A stretch of 64,000 bases of DNA, taken from assembly GCF_051401765.1 (NCBI RefSeq), contig NW_027480423.1, positions 6,634,001-6,698,000 on the forward strand, read 5' to 3'. Numbering within the stretch: position 1 is the stretch's first letter; each line of letters opens with the position of its first letter. The DNA comes from Calliopsis andreniformis (Eukaryota; Arthropoda; Insecta; Hymenoptera; Andrenidae). The notes under the pieces were generated by a model. That model saw nothing but the letters and a program-made list of their open reading frames with translations. It was not told where the DNA came from and ran no database searches. The position numbers and the translations under genes are program-made. Positions 1-12,757 of this stretch are shown piece by piece.

Positions 1-166
1 GTGAGGCCTAGGTTGCCCGGAACGTAGAAATGACCATCACTTCCATACTGGTAGCAATTATTCGTTTTATACGATGGAAAAACTGTTGTGTTTATATTGC
101 ATTTTATGCTTCTGGCGTTGCCTTCTTATGCCCTAACTGTTCGATCTGGTGGAACAACGCCCTAGA
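1..166 (+). repeat. Reference monomer with landmark map
   Basis: This first complete copy serves as a map of the unit. A CCTAGG palindrome lies at 7-12. The segment resembling a CENP-B box is at 60-76 (TTCG at 61-64, A at 69, CG at 72-73). An A-tract follows at 78-82. An AT-rich stretch at about 86-107 contains two similar 10-11 bp words, clearer in other monomers. The end of the unit (153-166) pairs with the start of the next in a weak dyad. Seven CpG sites are present (18, 23, 63, 72, 116, 142, 158) against about 7.8 expected from its 35 C and 37 G. The start point is arbitrary because the array is continuous. Confidence 0.9.
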
Positions 167-996
167 GTGAAGCCTAGGTTACCCGGAACGTAGAAATAAC
201 CAGTACTTTCACACTGTTTGCAATTATTCCTGCTATACGATGGAAAAACTGTTGCATCTTTATTGAATTTTATGCTTCTGGCGTTGACTTCTAAGGCCCT
301 AACTATTCTCTCTGGTGGATCAACGCCCTAGAGTGTAGCCTAGGTTGCTCGGAATATAGAAATGACCATAACATTCACACTGGTTGAAATTATTGGTTTT
401 ATACGATGGAAAAACTGTTATATTTATATTGTATTTTATGCTTCTGGCGTTGATTTCTTAGGCCCTAACTATTCAATCTGGTGGAACAACGCCCTAGAGT
501 GAGGCCTAGGTTGCCCGGAACGAAGAAATCACCATCACTTGCATATTGGTAGCAATTATTCGTTTTATACGATGGAAAAACTGTTGTGTTTATATTGTAT
601 TTTATGCATCTGGCGTTGCCTTCTTATGCCCTAACTGTTCGATCTGGTGGAACAACGCCCTAGAGTGAAGCCTAGGTTACCCGGAACGTAGAAATGACCA
701 GTGCTTTCACACTGTTTGCAATTATTCCTGCTATGCGATGGAAAAACTGCTGCATCTTTATTGAATTTTATGCTTCTGGCGTTGACTTCTAAGGCACTAA
801 CTATTCTCTCTGGTGGACCAACGCCCTAGAGTGTAGCCTAGGTTGCTCGGAATGTAGAAATGACCATAACATTCACACTGGTTGAAATTATTCGTTTTAT
901 ACGATGGAAAAACTGTTATATTTATTTTGTATTTTATGCTTCGGTCGTTGACTGCTACGGCCCTAACTGTTTGATCTGGTGGAGTAACGCCCTAGA
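1..996. repeat. Tandem 3-mer HOR (498 bp), two copies
   Basis: Monomers at 1, 167 and 333 are three distinct types: one with actggtagcaattattcg, one with agtac/agtgc and attcctgctat, and one with gctcgg and acattcacactggttgaa. The same ordered triplet recurs at 499, 665 and 831. Close relatives of the triplet lie at 2,822-3,319 and about 5,477-5,974. The third monomer of the second copy (831-996) is chimeric. Its first half is of the triplet type, but from about 920 it follows the type seen at 2,159, with ggtcgttgactgct in place of ggcgttgatttctt. Confidence 0.85.
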
Positions 997-1494
997 GTGA
1001 AGCCTAGGTTGCCCGGAACGTAGAAGTGACCATAACTTTCACACTGGTTGCTATTATTCGTTCTATACGATGGAAAAACTGTTACCTTTATATTGTATCT
1101 TATGCTTCTGGCGTTGACTTCTTAGGACCTGACAGTTCGATCTGGTGGAACAACGACCTAGAGTGAAGATTAGGTTGCCTGGAACGTCCAAATGACCATC
1201 ACTTTCACACGGGTTGCAATTATTCCTGTTATAGGACGGAAAGACTGTTGTATTTTTATTGTATTTTATGCTTCAGGCGTTGACTTCTGAGGCCGTTGCT
1301 ATTCGATGTAGTGGAAGAACGCCATAGAGTGAAGCCTAGGTTGCCCCGAACGTAGAAATGACCATAACTTTCATACTGGTTGCAATTATTCGTTTTATAC
1401 GTTGGAAAAACTGTTGTATTTATATTGTATTTTATGCTTTTAGCGTTGACTTCTAAGGCACTAACTATTCGATCTGGTGGAGCAACACCCTAGA
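997..1494. repeat. 3-monomer cassette found four times in the left 11 kb
   Basis: Three linked monomers occur in this order: one with gttacctttatattgtatct, one starting gtgaagattaggttgcctgg and carrying ttataggacgg, and one with ttgccccgaacg and tatacgttgg. The cassette recurs at 2,324-2,821, 8,630-9,127 and 10,619-11,116. In the 2,324 copy the third monomer switches part-way to another type. A further copy near 4,480 keeps the second and third monomers, but its first is a hybrid. Spacings are near-multiples of 166 (for example 1,327 bp between the first two), so whole monomers were gained or lost between copies. Confidence 0.85.
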
Positions 1495-2102
1495 GTGAAG
1501 CCTAGGTTGCCCGGAACGTAGAAATGACCATCACTTTCAAACTGGTTGCAATTATTCCTGCTATATGATGGAAAAACTGTTGTATTTATATTGTAATTTA
1601 TGCTTCGGGCGTTGACTGCTAAGGCCCTAACTATTCAATCTGTTGGACCAACGCCCTAGAGTGAAGCCTAGGTTGCTCGGAATGTAGAAATGACCATAAC
1701 ATTCACACTGGTTGCTATTATTCCTGCTATACGATGGAAAAACTGTTGCATCTTTATTGAATTTTATGCTTCTGGCGTTGACTTCTAAGGCCCTAACTAT
1801 TCTCTCTGGTGGATCAACGCCCTAGAGTGTAGCCTAGGTTGCTCGGAATATAGAAATGACCATAACATTCACACTGGTTGAAATTATTGGTTTTATACGA
1901 TGGAAAAACTGTTATATTTATATTGTATTTTATGCTTCTGGCGTTGATTTCTTAGGCCCTAACTATTCAATCTGGTGGAACAACGCCCTAGAGTGAGGCC
2001 TAGGTTGCCCGGAACGAAGAAATGACCATCACTTCCATACTGGTAGCAATTATTCGTTTTATACGATGGAAAAACTGTTGTGTTTATATTGTATTTTATG
2101 CA
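1163..2102. repeat. 5.7-monomer block duplicated at 4,647-5,586
   Basis: The order and private variants of the monomers here (starts at 1163, 1329, 1495, 1661, 1827 and 1993) are repeated at 4,647-5,586, an offset of 3,484 bp (21 monomers minus 2 bp). The copies differ by scattered substitutions only. They part inside the last monomer, near gcatcgggcgttg here and gcatctggcgttg there. Confidence 0.85.
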
Positions 2103-2158
2103 TCGGGCGTTGACTTCTAAGGCCCTAACTATTCAATCTGTTGGAGCAACGCCCTAGA

Positions 2159-4646
2159 GTGAAGCCCAGGTTGCCCGAACGTAGAAATGACCATAACTTT
2201 CACACTGGTTGCTATTATTCGTTTTATACAATGGAAAAACTGTTCTATTTATTTTGTATTTTATGCTTCGGTCGTTGACTGCTAAAGCCCTAACTGTTTG
2301 ATCTGGTGCAGTAACGCCCTAGAGTGAAGCCTAGGTTGCCCGGAACGTAGAAGTGACCATAACTTTCACACTGGTTGCTATTATTCGTTCTATACGATGG
2401 AAAAACTGTTACCTTTATATTGTATCTTATGCTTCTGGCGTTGACTTCTTAGGCCCTGACAATTCGATCTGGTGGAACCACGCCCTAGAGTGAAGATTAG
2501 GTTGCCTGGAACGTCCAAATGACCATCACTTTCACACGGGTTGCAATTATTCCTGTTATAGGACGGAAAGACTGTTGTATTTTTATTGTATTTTATGCTT
2601 CAGGCGTTGACTTCTGAGGCCGTTGCTATTCGATGTAGTGGAAGAACGCCATAGAGTGAAGCCTAGGTTGCCCCGAACGTAGAAATGACCATAACTTTCA
2701 TACTGGTTGCAATTATTCGTTTTATACGATGGAAAAACTGTTATATTTATATTGTATTTTATGCTTCTGGCGTTGATTTCTTAGGCCCTAACTATTCAAT
2801 CTGGTGGAACAACGCCCTAGAGTGAGGCCTAGGTTGCCCGGAACGAAGAAATGACCATCACTTCCATACTGGTAGCAATTATTCGTTTTATACGATGGAA
2901 AAACTGTTGTGTTTATATTGTATTTTATGCATCTGGCGTTGCCTTCTTATGCCCTAACTGTTCGATCTGGTGGAACAACGCCCTAGAGTGAAGCCTAGGT
3001 TACCCGGAACGTAGAAATGACCAGTGCTTTCACACTGTTTGCAATTATTCCTGCTATACGATGGAAAAACTGCTGCATCTTTATTGAATTTTATGCTTCT
3101 GGCGTTGACTTCTAAGGCGCTAACTATTCTCTCTGGTGGACCAACGCCCTAGAGTGTAGCCTAGGTTGCTCGGAATGTAGAAATGACCATAGCATTCACA
3201 CTGGTTGAAATTATTCGTTTTATACCATGGAAAAACTGTTATATTTATATTGTATTTTATGCTTCTGGCGTTGATTTCTTAGGCCCTAACTATTCAATCT
3301 GGTGGAACAACGCCCTAGAGTGAGGCCTAGGTTGCCCGGAACGTAGAAATGACCATCACTTACATACTGGTAGCAATTATTCGTTTTATACGATGGAAAA
3401 ACTGTTGTGTTTATATTGTATTTTATGCTTCTGGCGTTGACTTCTAAGGCACTAACTATTCGATCTGGTGGAGCAACGCCCTAGGGTGTAGCCTAGGTTG
3501 CCCGTAAAGTAGAAATGACCATAGCTTTCATACTGGTTGCAATTATTCGTTTTATACGATGGAAAAACTGATGTATTATTATTGCATTTTATGCTTCCGG
3601 CGTTGACTTCTAAGGCCCTAACTATGCAATCTGTTGGAGCAACGCCCTAGGGTGTAGCCTAGGTTGCCCGTAAAGTAGAAATGACCATAGCTTTCATACT
3701 GGTTGCAATTATTCGTTTTATATGATGGAAAAACTGTTGCATCTTTATTGAATTTTATGCTTCTGGCGTTGACTTCTAAGGCCCTCACTATTCTATCTGG
3801 TGGATCAACGACCTAGATTGAAGCCTAGGTTGTTCGGAATGTAGAAATGACCATAACATTCACACTGGTTGAAATTATTCGTTTTACACGATGGAAAAAC
3901 AGTTATATTTATATTGTATTTTATGCTTCTGCCGTTGATTTCTTAGGCCCTAACTATTCCATCTGGAGGAACAACGCCCTAGAGTGAAGCCTAGGTTGCC
4001 CGGAACGTAGAAATGACCATCACTTTCAAACTGGTTGCAATTATTCCTGTTATATGATGGAAAAACTGTTGTATTTTTATTGCATTTTATGCTTCGTGCA
4101 TTAACTTCTAAGGCCCTAACTATTCAATCTGTAAGAGCAACGCCCTAGGGTGTAGCCTAGGTTGCCCGTAAAGTAGAAATGACCCTAGCTTTCATACTGG
4201 TTGCAATTATTCGTTTTGTATGATGGAAAAGCTGTTGTATTTATATTGTATTTTATGCTTCTGGGGTTCACTTCTTAGGCCCTAACTATTCTATCTGGTG
4301 GACTAACGCCCTGTGGTGAAGCCTAGGTTGACCGGAACGTAGAAATGACCATAATTTTCACACCGGTAGCAATTATTCGTTTTACACGATGGAAAAACTG
4401 TTCTATTTATTTTGTATTTTATGCATCGGGCGTTCACTTCTAAGGCCCTAACTATTCAATCTGTTGGAGCAACGCCCTAGAGTGAAGCCCAGGTTGCCCG
4501 AACGTAGAAAAGACCGTAACTTTCATACTGGTTGCAATTATTCGTTTTATACGTTGGAAAAACTGTTGTGTTTATATTGTATCTTATGCTTCTGGCGTTT
4601 ACTTCTTAGGCCCTGACAATTCGATCTGGTGGAACAACGCCCTAGA
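2159..4646. repeat. Mixed satellite monomers
   Basis: This is continuous satellite without a dominant HOR. It includes a copy of the 3-monomer cassette (from 2,324), a copy of the left triplet (from 2,822) and two source or sister blocks of copies further right. About 3,730-4,070 matches 7,550-7,880 (offset 3,816; shared words tgttcggaatg and ttacacgatgg). About 4,095-4,480 matches 9,900-10,285 (offset 5,806; shared words gtaagagcaacg and cccgtaaagtag). The monomer at 2,159 has a 1-bp deletion (gcccgaacg). Confidence 0.8.
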
Positions 4647-5586
4647 GTGAAGATTAGGTTGCCTGGAACGTCCAAATGACCATCACTTTCACACGGGTTG
4701 CAATTATTCCTGTTATAGGACGGAAAGACTGTTGTATTTTTATTGTATTTTATGCTTCAGGCGTTGACTTCTGAGGCCGTTGCTATTCGATGTAGTGGAA
4801 GAACGCCATAGAGTGAAGCCTAGGTTGCCCCGAACGTAGAAATGACCATAACTTTCATACTGGTTGCAATTATTCGTTTTATACGTTGGAAAAACTGTTG
4901 TATTTATATTGTATTTTATGCTTCTGGCGTTGACTTCTAAGGCACTAACTATTCGATCTGGTGGAGCAACACCCTAGAGTGAAGCCTAGGTTGCCCGGAA
5001 CGTAGAAATGATCATCACTTTCAAACTGGTTGCAATTATTCCTGCTATATGATGGAAAAACTGTTGTATTTATATTGTATTTTATGCTTCGGGCGTTGAC
5101 TGCTAAGGCCCTAACTATTCAATCTGTTGGACCAACGCCGTAGAGTGAAGCCTAGGTTGCTCGGAATGTAGAAATGACCATAACATTCACACTGGTCGCT
5201 ATTATTCCTGCTATACGATGGAAAAACTGTTGCATCTTTATTGAATTTTATGCTTCTGGCGTTGACTTCTAAGGCCCTAACTATTCTCTCTGGTGGATCA
5301 ACGCCCTAGAGTGTAGCCTAGGTTGCTCGGAATATAGAAATGACCATAACATTCACACTGGTTGAAATTATTCGTTCTATACGATGGAAAAACTGTTATA
5401 TTTATATTGTATTTTATGCTTCTGGTGTTGATTTCTTAGGCCCTAACTATTCAATCTGGTGGAACAACGCCCTAGAGTGAGGCCTAGGTTGCCCGGAACG
5501 TAGAAATGACCATCACTTCCATACTGGTAGCAATTATTCGTTTTATACGATGGAAAAACTGTTGTGTTTATATTGTATTTTATGCA

Positions 5587-8500
5587 TCTGGCGTTGCCTT
5601 CTTATGCCCTAACTGTTCGATCTGGTGGAACAACGCCCTAGAGTGAAGCCTAGGTTACCCGGAACGTAGAAATGACCAGTGCTTTCACACTGTTTGCAAT
5701 TATTCCTGCTATACGATGGAAAAACTGCTGCATCTTTATTGAATTTTATGCTTCTGGAGTTGACTTCTAAGGCCCGAACTATTCTCTCTGGTGGACCAAC
5801 GCCCTAGAGTGTAGCCTAGGTTGCTCGGAATGTAGAAATGACCATAACATTCACACTGGTTGAAATTATTCGTTTTATACGATGGAAAAACTGTTATATT
5901 TATATTGTATTTTATGCTTCTGGCGTTGATTTCTTAGGCCCTAACTATTCAATCTGGAGGAACAACGCCCTAGAGTGAGGCCTAGGTTGCCCGGAACGTA
6001 GAAATGACCATCACTTCCATACTGGTAGCAATTATTCGTTTTATACGATGGAAGGCTGTTGTATTTATATTGTATTTTATGCTTCTGGCGTTGACTTCTA
6101 AGGCACTAACTATTCGATCTCGTGGAGCAACGCCCTAGCAGTGAAGCCTAGGTTGCCCGGAACGTAGAAATGACCATCACTTTCAAACTGGTTGCAATTA
6201 TTCCTGTTATATGATGGAGAACTGTTATATTTATATTGTATTTTATGCTTCGGGCGTTCACTCCTAAGGCCCTAACTGTTCAATCTGTTGGATCAACGCC
6301 CTAGAGTGAAGCCTAGGTTGCCCGGAAAGTAGAAATGACGTTAACTTTCATACTCGTTGCAATTATTCGTTTTATACGATGGAAGAACTGTTGTATTTAT
6401 ACTGTATTTTATGCTTCTGGCGTTGACTTCTAATGCACTAACTATTCGACCTGGCGGAGCAACGCCCTAGAGTGAAGCCGAGGTTTCCCGGAACGTAGAA
6501 ATGACCATCACTTTCAAACTGGTTGCAATTATTCCTGTTATATGATGGAAAAACTGTTGTATTTATATTGCATTTTATGCTGCTGGCGTTCACTTCTTAG
6601 GCCCTAACTATTCGATCTGGTGGCACAACGCCCTGTGGTGAACCCTAGGTTGCCCGGAACGTAGAAATGACCATAACTTTCACACTGGATGCTATTATTC
6701 GTTCTATACGATGGAAAAACTGTTATATTTATATTGTATCTTATGCTTCTGGCGTTGACTTCTTAGGCCCTAACAATTCGATCTGGTGGAACAACGCCCT
6801 AGAGTGAAGCCTAGATTGCCTGGAACGTACAAATGACCATCACTTCCACACGGGTTGCAATTATTCCTGTTATAGGATGGAAAGACTGTTGTATTTTTAT
6901 CGTATTTTATGCTTCAGGCGTTGACTTCTGAGGCCGTAGCTATTCGATGTGGTGGAAGAACGCCATAGGGTGAAGCCTAGGTTGCCCGGAACGTAGAAAT
7001 GACCATAACTTTCATACTGGTTGCAATTATTCGTTTTATATGATGGAAGAACTGTTGTATTTATATTGTATTTTATGCTGCTGGCGTTCACTTCTAAGGC
7101 CCTAACTATTCCATCTGGTGGAACAACGACCTAGGGTGAAACCTAGGTTGCCCGGGACGTAGAAATGACCATAACTTTCACACCGGTAGCAATTATACGT
7201 TTTATACAATGGAAAAACTGTACTATTTATTTTGTATTTTATGCTTCGGGCTTTGACTTCTAAGGCCCTAGCTATTCGATCTGGTGGAGCAACGCCCTAG
7301 AGTGAAGCCTAGGTTGCCCGGAACGTACAAGTGACCATCACTTTCAAACTGGTTGCAAATATTCCTGTTATATGGTGGAAAAACTGTTGTATTTTTATTG
7401 CATTTGATGCTTCGGGCATTGACTTCTAAGGCCCTAACTACTCAATCTGTAGGAGCAACGCGCAAGGGTGAAGCCTAGGTTGCCCGGAAAGTAAAAATGA
7501 CGTTAACTTTCATACTGGTTGCAATTATTCGATTTATATGATGGAAAAACTGTTGCATCTTTATTGAATTTTATGCTTCTGGCGTTGACTTCTAAGGCCC
7601 TCACTATTCTATCTGGTGGATCAACGAGCTAGATTGAAGCCTAGGTTGTTCGGAATGTAGAAATGACCATAACATTCACACTGGTTGAAATTATTCGTTT
7701 TACACGATGGAAAACCAGTTATATTTATATTGTATTTTATGCTTCTGCCGTTGATTTCTTAGGCCCTAACTATTCAATCTGGAGGAACAAAGCCCTAGAG
7801 TGAAGCCTAGGTTGCCCGGAACGTAGAAATGACCATCACTTTCAAACTGGTTGCAATTAATCCTTTTATACGATGGAAAAACTGTTGTATTTTTATTGCA
7901 TTTTATGCTTCCGGCGTTGACTTCTAAGGCCCTAACTATTCAATCTGTTGGAGCAACGCGCAAGGGTGAAGCCTAGGTTGCCCGGAAAGTAGAAATGACG
8001 TTAACTTTCATACTGGTTGCAATTATTCGTTTTATACGATGGAAAAACTGTTGTATTTATATTGTATTTTATGCTTCTGGCGTTGACTTCTAAAGCACTG
8101 ACTATTCGATCGGGCGGAGCAACGCCCTAGAGTGAAGCCGAGGTTTCCCGGAACGTAGAAATGACCATTACTTTCGCAATGTTTGCAATTATACATTTTA
8201 TACGAAGGAAAAACTGTTGTACTTATATCGTCTTTTATGCTTCTGGCTTTGATTTCTTATGCCCTAACTATTCCATCTGGTGGAATAACGCCCTACGGTG
8301 AAGCCTTGGTTGCCCGGAACGTAGAAATGGAAATAACTTTCACACCGGTAGCAATTATTCGTTTTATAAGATGGAAAAACAGTTCTATTTATCTTGTATT
8401 TTATGCTTCGGCCGTTGACTTCTAAGGCACTAACTATTCGATCTGTTGGAGCAACGCCTCAGGGTGAAGCCTAGGTTGCCCGGAACGTAGAAATGACCGT

Positions 8501-11500
8501 AACTTTCACACTGGTTGCTATTATTCGTTTTATACGATGGAAAAACTGTTCTATTTATTTTATATTTTATGCTTCGGATGTTGACTGCTAAGGCCCTAAC
8601 TGTTTGATCTGGTGGAGCAACGCCCTAGAGTGAAGCCTAGGTTGCCCGGAACGTAGAAGTGACCATAACTTTCACACTGGTTGCTATTATTCGTTCTATA
8701 CGATGGAAAAACTGTTACCTTTATATTGTATCTTATGCTTCTGGCGTTGACCTGTTAGGCCCTGACAATTCGATCTGGTGGAACAACGCCCTAGAGTGAA
8801 GATTAGGTTGCCTGGAACGTCCAAATGCCCATCACTTTCACACGGGTTGCAATTATTCCTGTTATAGGACGGAAAGACTGTTGTATTTTTATTGTATTTT
8901 ATGCTTCAGGCGTTGACTTCTGAGGCCGTTGCTATTCGATGTAGTGGAAGAACGCCATAGAGTGAAGCCTAGGTGGCCCCGAACGTAGAAATGACCATAA
9001 CTTTCATACTGGTTGCAATTATTCGTTTTATACGTTGGAAAAACTGTTGTATTTATATTGTATTTTATGCTTCTGGCGTTGACTTCTAAGGCACTAACTA
9101 TTCGACCTGGTGGAGCAACGCCCTAGAGTGAGGCCTAGGTTGCCCGGAACGTAGAAATGACCATCACTTCCATACTGGTAGCAATTATTCGTTTTATACG
9201 ATGGAAAAACTGATGTGTTTATATTGTATTTTATGCTTCGGGCGTTGACTTCTAAGGCCCTAACCATTCAATCTGTTGGAGCAACGCCCTAGGTGATGCC
9301 TAGGTTGCCCGAACGTAGAAATGACCATAACTTTCACACTGGTTGCTATTATTCGTTTTATACAATGGAAAAACTGTTCTATTTATTTTGTATTTTATGC
9401 TTCTGGCGTTGACTTCTAAGGCCCTAGTTATTCGATCTGGTGGAGCAACGCCCTAGAGTAAGGCCTAGGTTGCCCGGAACGTAGAAATGACCATCACTTC
9501 CATACTGGTAGCAATTATTCGTTTTATACGATGGAAAAACTGATGTGTTTATATTGTATTTTATGCTTCTGGCGTTGACTTCTAAGGCACTAACTATTCG
9601 ATCTGGTGCAGCAACGCCCTACAGTGAAGCCTAGGTTGCCCGGAACGTAGAAATGACCATAACTTTCACACCGGTTGCAATTATACGTTTTATACAATGG
9701 AAAAACTGTACTATTTATTTTGTATTTTATGCTTCGGGCGTTGACTTCTAAGGCCCTAGCTATTCGATCTGGTGGAGCAACGCCCTACAGTGAAGCCTAG
9801 GTTGCCCGGAACGTAGAAATGACCATCACTTTCAAACTGGTTGCAATTAATCCTTTTATACGATGGAAAAACTGTTGTATTTTTATTGCATTTTATGCTT
9901 CGGGCATTAACTTCTAAGGCCCTAACTATTCAATCTGTAAGAGCAACGCCCTAGGGTGTAGCCTAGGTTGCCCGTAAAGTAGAAATGACCCTAGCTTTCA
10001 TACTGGTTGCAATTATTCGTTTTGTATGATGGAAAAACTGTTGCATTTATATTGTATTTTATGCTTCTTGGGTTCACATCTTAGGCCCTAACTATTCGAT
10101 CTGGTGGAGTAACGCCCTATGGTGAAGCCTAGGTTGACCGGAACGTAGAAATGACCATAATTTTCACACCGGTAGCAATTATTCGTTATACACGATGGAA
10201 AAACTGTTCTATTTATTTTGTATTTTATGCATCGGGCGTTGACTTCTAAGGCCCTAACTATTCAATCTGTTGGAGCAACGCCCTAGGGTGAAGCCTAGGT
10301 TGCCCGGAAAGTAGAAATGACGTTAACTTTCACACTGGTTGCTATTATTCGTTCTATACGATGGAAAAACTGTTATATCTATATTGTATTTTATGCTTCG
10401 GGCGTTGACTTCTAAGGCCCTAGCTGTTTGATCTGGTGGAGCAACGCCCTAGATTGAAGCCCAGGTTGCCCGAACGTAGAAATGACCATAACTTTGACAC
10501 TGGTTGCTATTATTCGTTTTATACAATGGAAAAACTGTTCTATTTATTTTGTATTTTATGCTTCGGTCGTTGACTGCTAAGGCCCTAACTGTTTGATCTG
10601 GTGGAGCAACGCCCTAGAGTGAAGCCTAGGTTGCCCGGAACGTAGAAGTGACCATAACTTTCACACTGGTTGCTGTTATTCGTTCTATACGATGGAAAAA
10701 CTGTTACCTTTATATTGTATCTTATGCTTCTGGCGTTGACTTCATAGGCCCTAACAATTCGAACTGGTGGAACAACGCCCTAGAGTGAAGATTAGGTTGC
10801 CTGGAACGTCCAAATGACCATCACTTTCACACGGGTTGCAATTATTCCTGTTATAGGACGGAAAGACTGTTGTATTTTTATTGTATTTTATGCTTCAGGC
10901 GTTGACTTCTGAGGCCGTTGCTATTCGATGTAGTGGAAGAACGCCATAGAGTGAAGCCTAGGTTGCCCCGAACGTAGAAATGACCATAACTTTCATACTG
11001 GTTGCAATTATTCGTTTTATACGTTGGAAAAACTGTTGTAATTATATTGTATTTTATGCTTCTGGCGTTGACTTCTAAGGCACAAACTATTCGATCTGGT
11101 GGAGCAACGCCCTAGAGTGAAGCCTAGGTTGCCCGGAACGTAGAAATGACCATCACTTTCAAACTGGTTGCAATTATTCCTGTTATATGATGGAAAAACT
11201 GTTGTATTTATATTGTATTTTATGCCCCGGGCGTTGACTGCTAAGGCCCTAACTATTCAATCTGTTGGATCAACGCCCTAGAGTGAAGCCTACGTTGCTC
11301 GGAATGTAGAAATGACCATAACATTCACACTGGTTGAAATTATTCGTTTAATACGATGGAAAAGCTGTTGCATCTTCATTGTATTTTATGATTCTGGCGT
11401 TGACTTCTAAGGCCCTAACTATTCTATCTGGTGGAGCAACGCCCTAGAGTGAGTCTAGGTTGCCCGGAACGTAGAAAGGACCATCACTTTCAAACTGGTT

Positions 11501-12757
11501 GCAATTAATCCTTTTATACGATGGAAAAACTGTTGTATTGTTATTGCATTTTATGCTTCGGGCATTGACTTCTAAGGGCCTAACTATTCAATCTGTTGGA
11601 GCAACGCCCTAGGGTGTAGCCTAGGTTGCCCGGAAAGTAGAAATGACCACAACTTTCATACTGGTTGCAATTACTCGTTTTATATGATAGAAAAACTGTT
11701 GTATTTATATTGTATTTTATGCTTCTGGCGTTGACTTCTAAGGCCCTAGTTATTCGATCTGGTGGAGCAACGCCCTAGAGTGAAGCCTAGGTTGCCCGGA
11801 TCGTAGAAATGTCCATCACTTTCAAACTGGTTGCAATTAATCCTTTTATACGATGGAAAAACTGTTGTATTTTTATTGCATTTTATGCTTCCGGCGTTGA
11901 CTTCTAAGGCCCTAACTATTCAATCTGTTGGAGCAACGCCCTAGGGTGATGCCTAGGTTGCCCGGAAAGTAGAAATGACGTTATCTTTCATACTGGTTGC
12001 AATTATTCGTTTTATACGATGGAAAAACTGTTGTATTTATTTTGTATTTTATGCTTCGGGCGCTGACTTCTAAGGCCCTAACAATTCGATCTGGTGGAAT
12101 AACGCCCTAGAGTGAAGCCTAGGTTGCCTGGAACGTACAAATGACCATCACTTCCACACGGGTTGCAATTATTCCTGTTATAGGATGGAAAGACTGTTGT
12201 ATTTTTATCGTATTTTATGCTTCAGGCGTTGACTTCTGAGGCCGTAGCTATTCGATGTGGTGGAAGAACGCCATAGAGTGAAGCCTAGGTTGCCCGGAAA
12301 GTAGAAATGACCATAACTTTCATACTGGTTGCAATTATTAGTTTTATATGATGGAAGAACTGTTGTATTTAGATTGTATTTTATGCTGCTGGCGTTCACT
12401 TCTTAGGCCCTAACTATTCGATATGGTGGAACAACGACCTGGGGTGAAGCCTAGGTTGCCCGGAACGTAGAAATGACCATAACTTTCACACTGGTTGCTA
12501 TTATTCGTTTTATACGATGGAAAAACTGTTACATTTATATTGTATTTTATGCTTCTGGCGTTGACTTCTTAGGCCCTAACTATTCGATCTGGTGGAACAA
12601 CGCCCTAGAGTGAAGCCTAGGTTGCTCGGAAAGTAGAAATGACCATAAGTTTCATACTGGTTGCAATTATTCGTTTTATACGGTGGAAAAACTGTTGTAT
12701 TTATATTGTATTTTATGCTTCTGGCGTTGACTTCTAAGGCACTAACTATTCGATCTG
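5587..12757. repeat. Mixed satellite monomers with copied blocks from the left end
   Basis: No genes are present. Two common monomer types interleave. One has tatacaatgg with ttctatttattttgtat and cttcgggcg. The other has ctttcaaactggttgc, tatttttattgcatttta and tcaatctgttgg. Copies of blocks from 3.7-4.5 kb lie at about 7,550-7,880 and 9,900-10,285. A block at about 6,820-7,125 with cacgggttgc and ttataggatgg is repeated at 12,128-12,433 (offset 5,308). Small deletions shorten some units, for example cgatggaaggctg near 6,047. Confidence 0.85.
12669..12685 (+). other. Best match to a CENP-B box in the array (8 of 9 key bases)
   Basis: The mammalian CENP-B box core is N-TTCG-NNNN-A-NN-CGGG-N. 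Here TTCGTTTTATACGGTGG matches all key bases except the last G. Most monomers of this class read TTCGTTTTATACGATGG (7 of 9). Binding by a CENP-B-like protein is not shown, and the motif may be coincidental. Confidence 0.3.

Noticed and set aside
131..137. Telomere-like CCCTAA in each monomer
   Set aside because: It occurs once per 166 bp inside ggccctaacta and is never in tandem, so it is chance composition.
141..155. Pol III promoter boxes (gttcgatct as a B box, tggtggagcaa as an A box)
   Set aside because: Matches are partial and the A-like word lies downstream of the B-like word. Pairing with the next monomer gives a spacing of about 150 bp with no tRNA or SINE structure.
1..166. Monomer as an ancestral dimer of two 83-bp halves
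   Set aside because: Only short words (ctggt, attcg, cgat) are shared between the halves, which is not enough to support a duplication.
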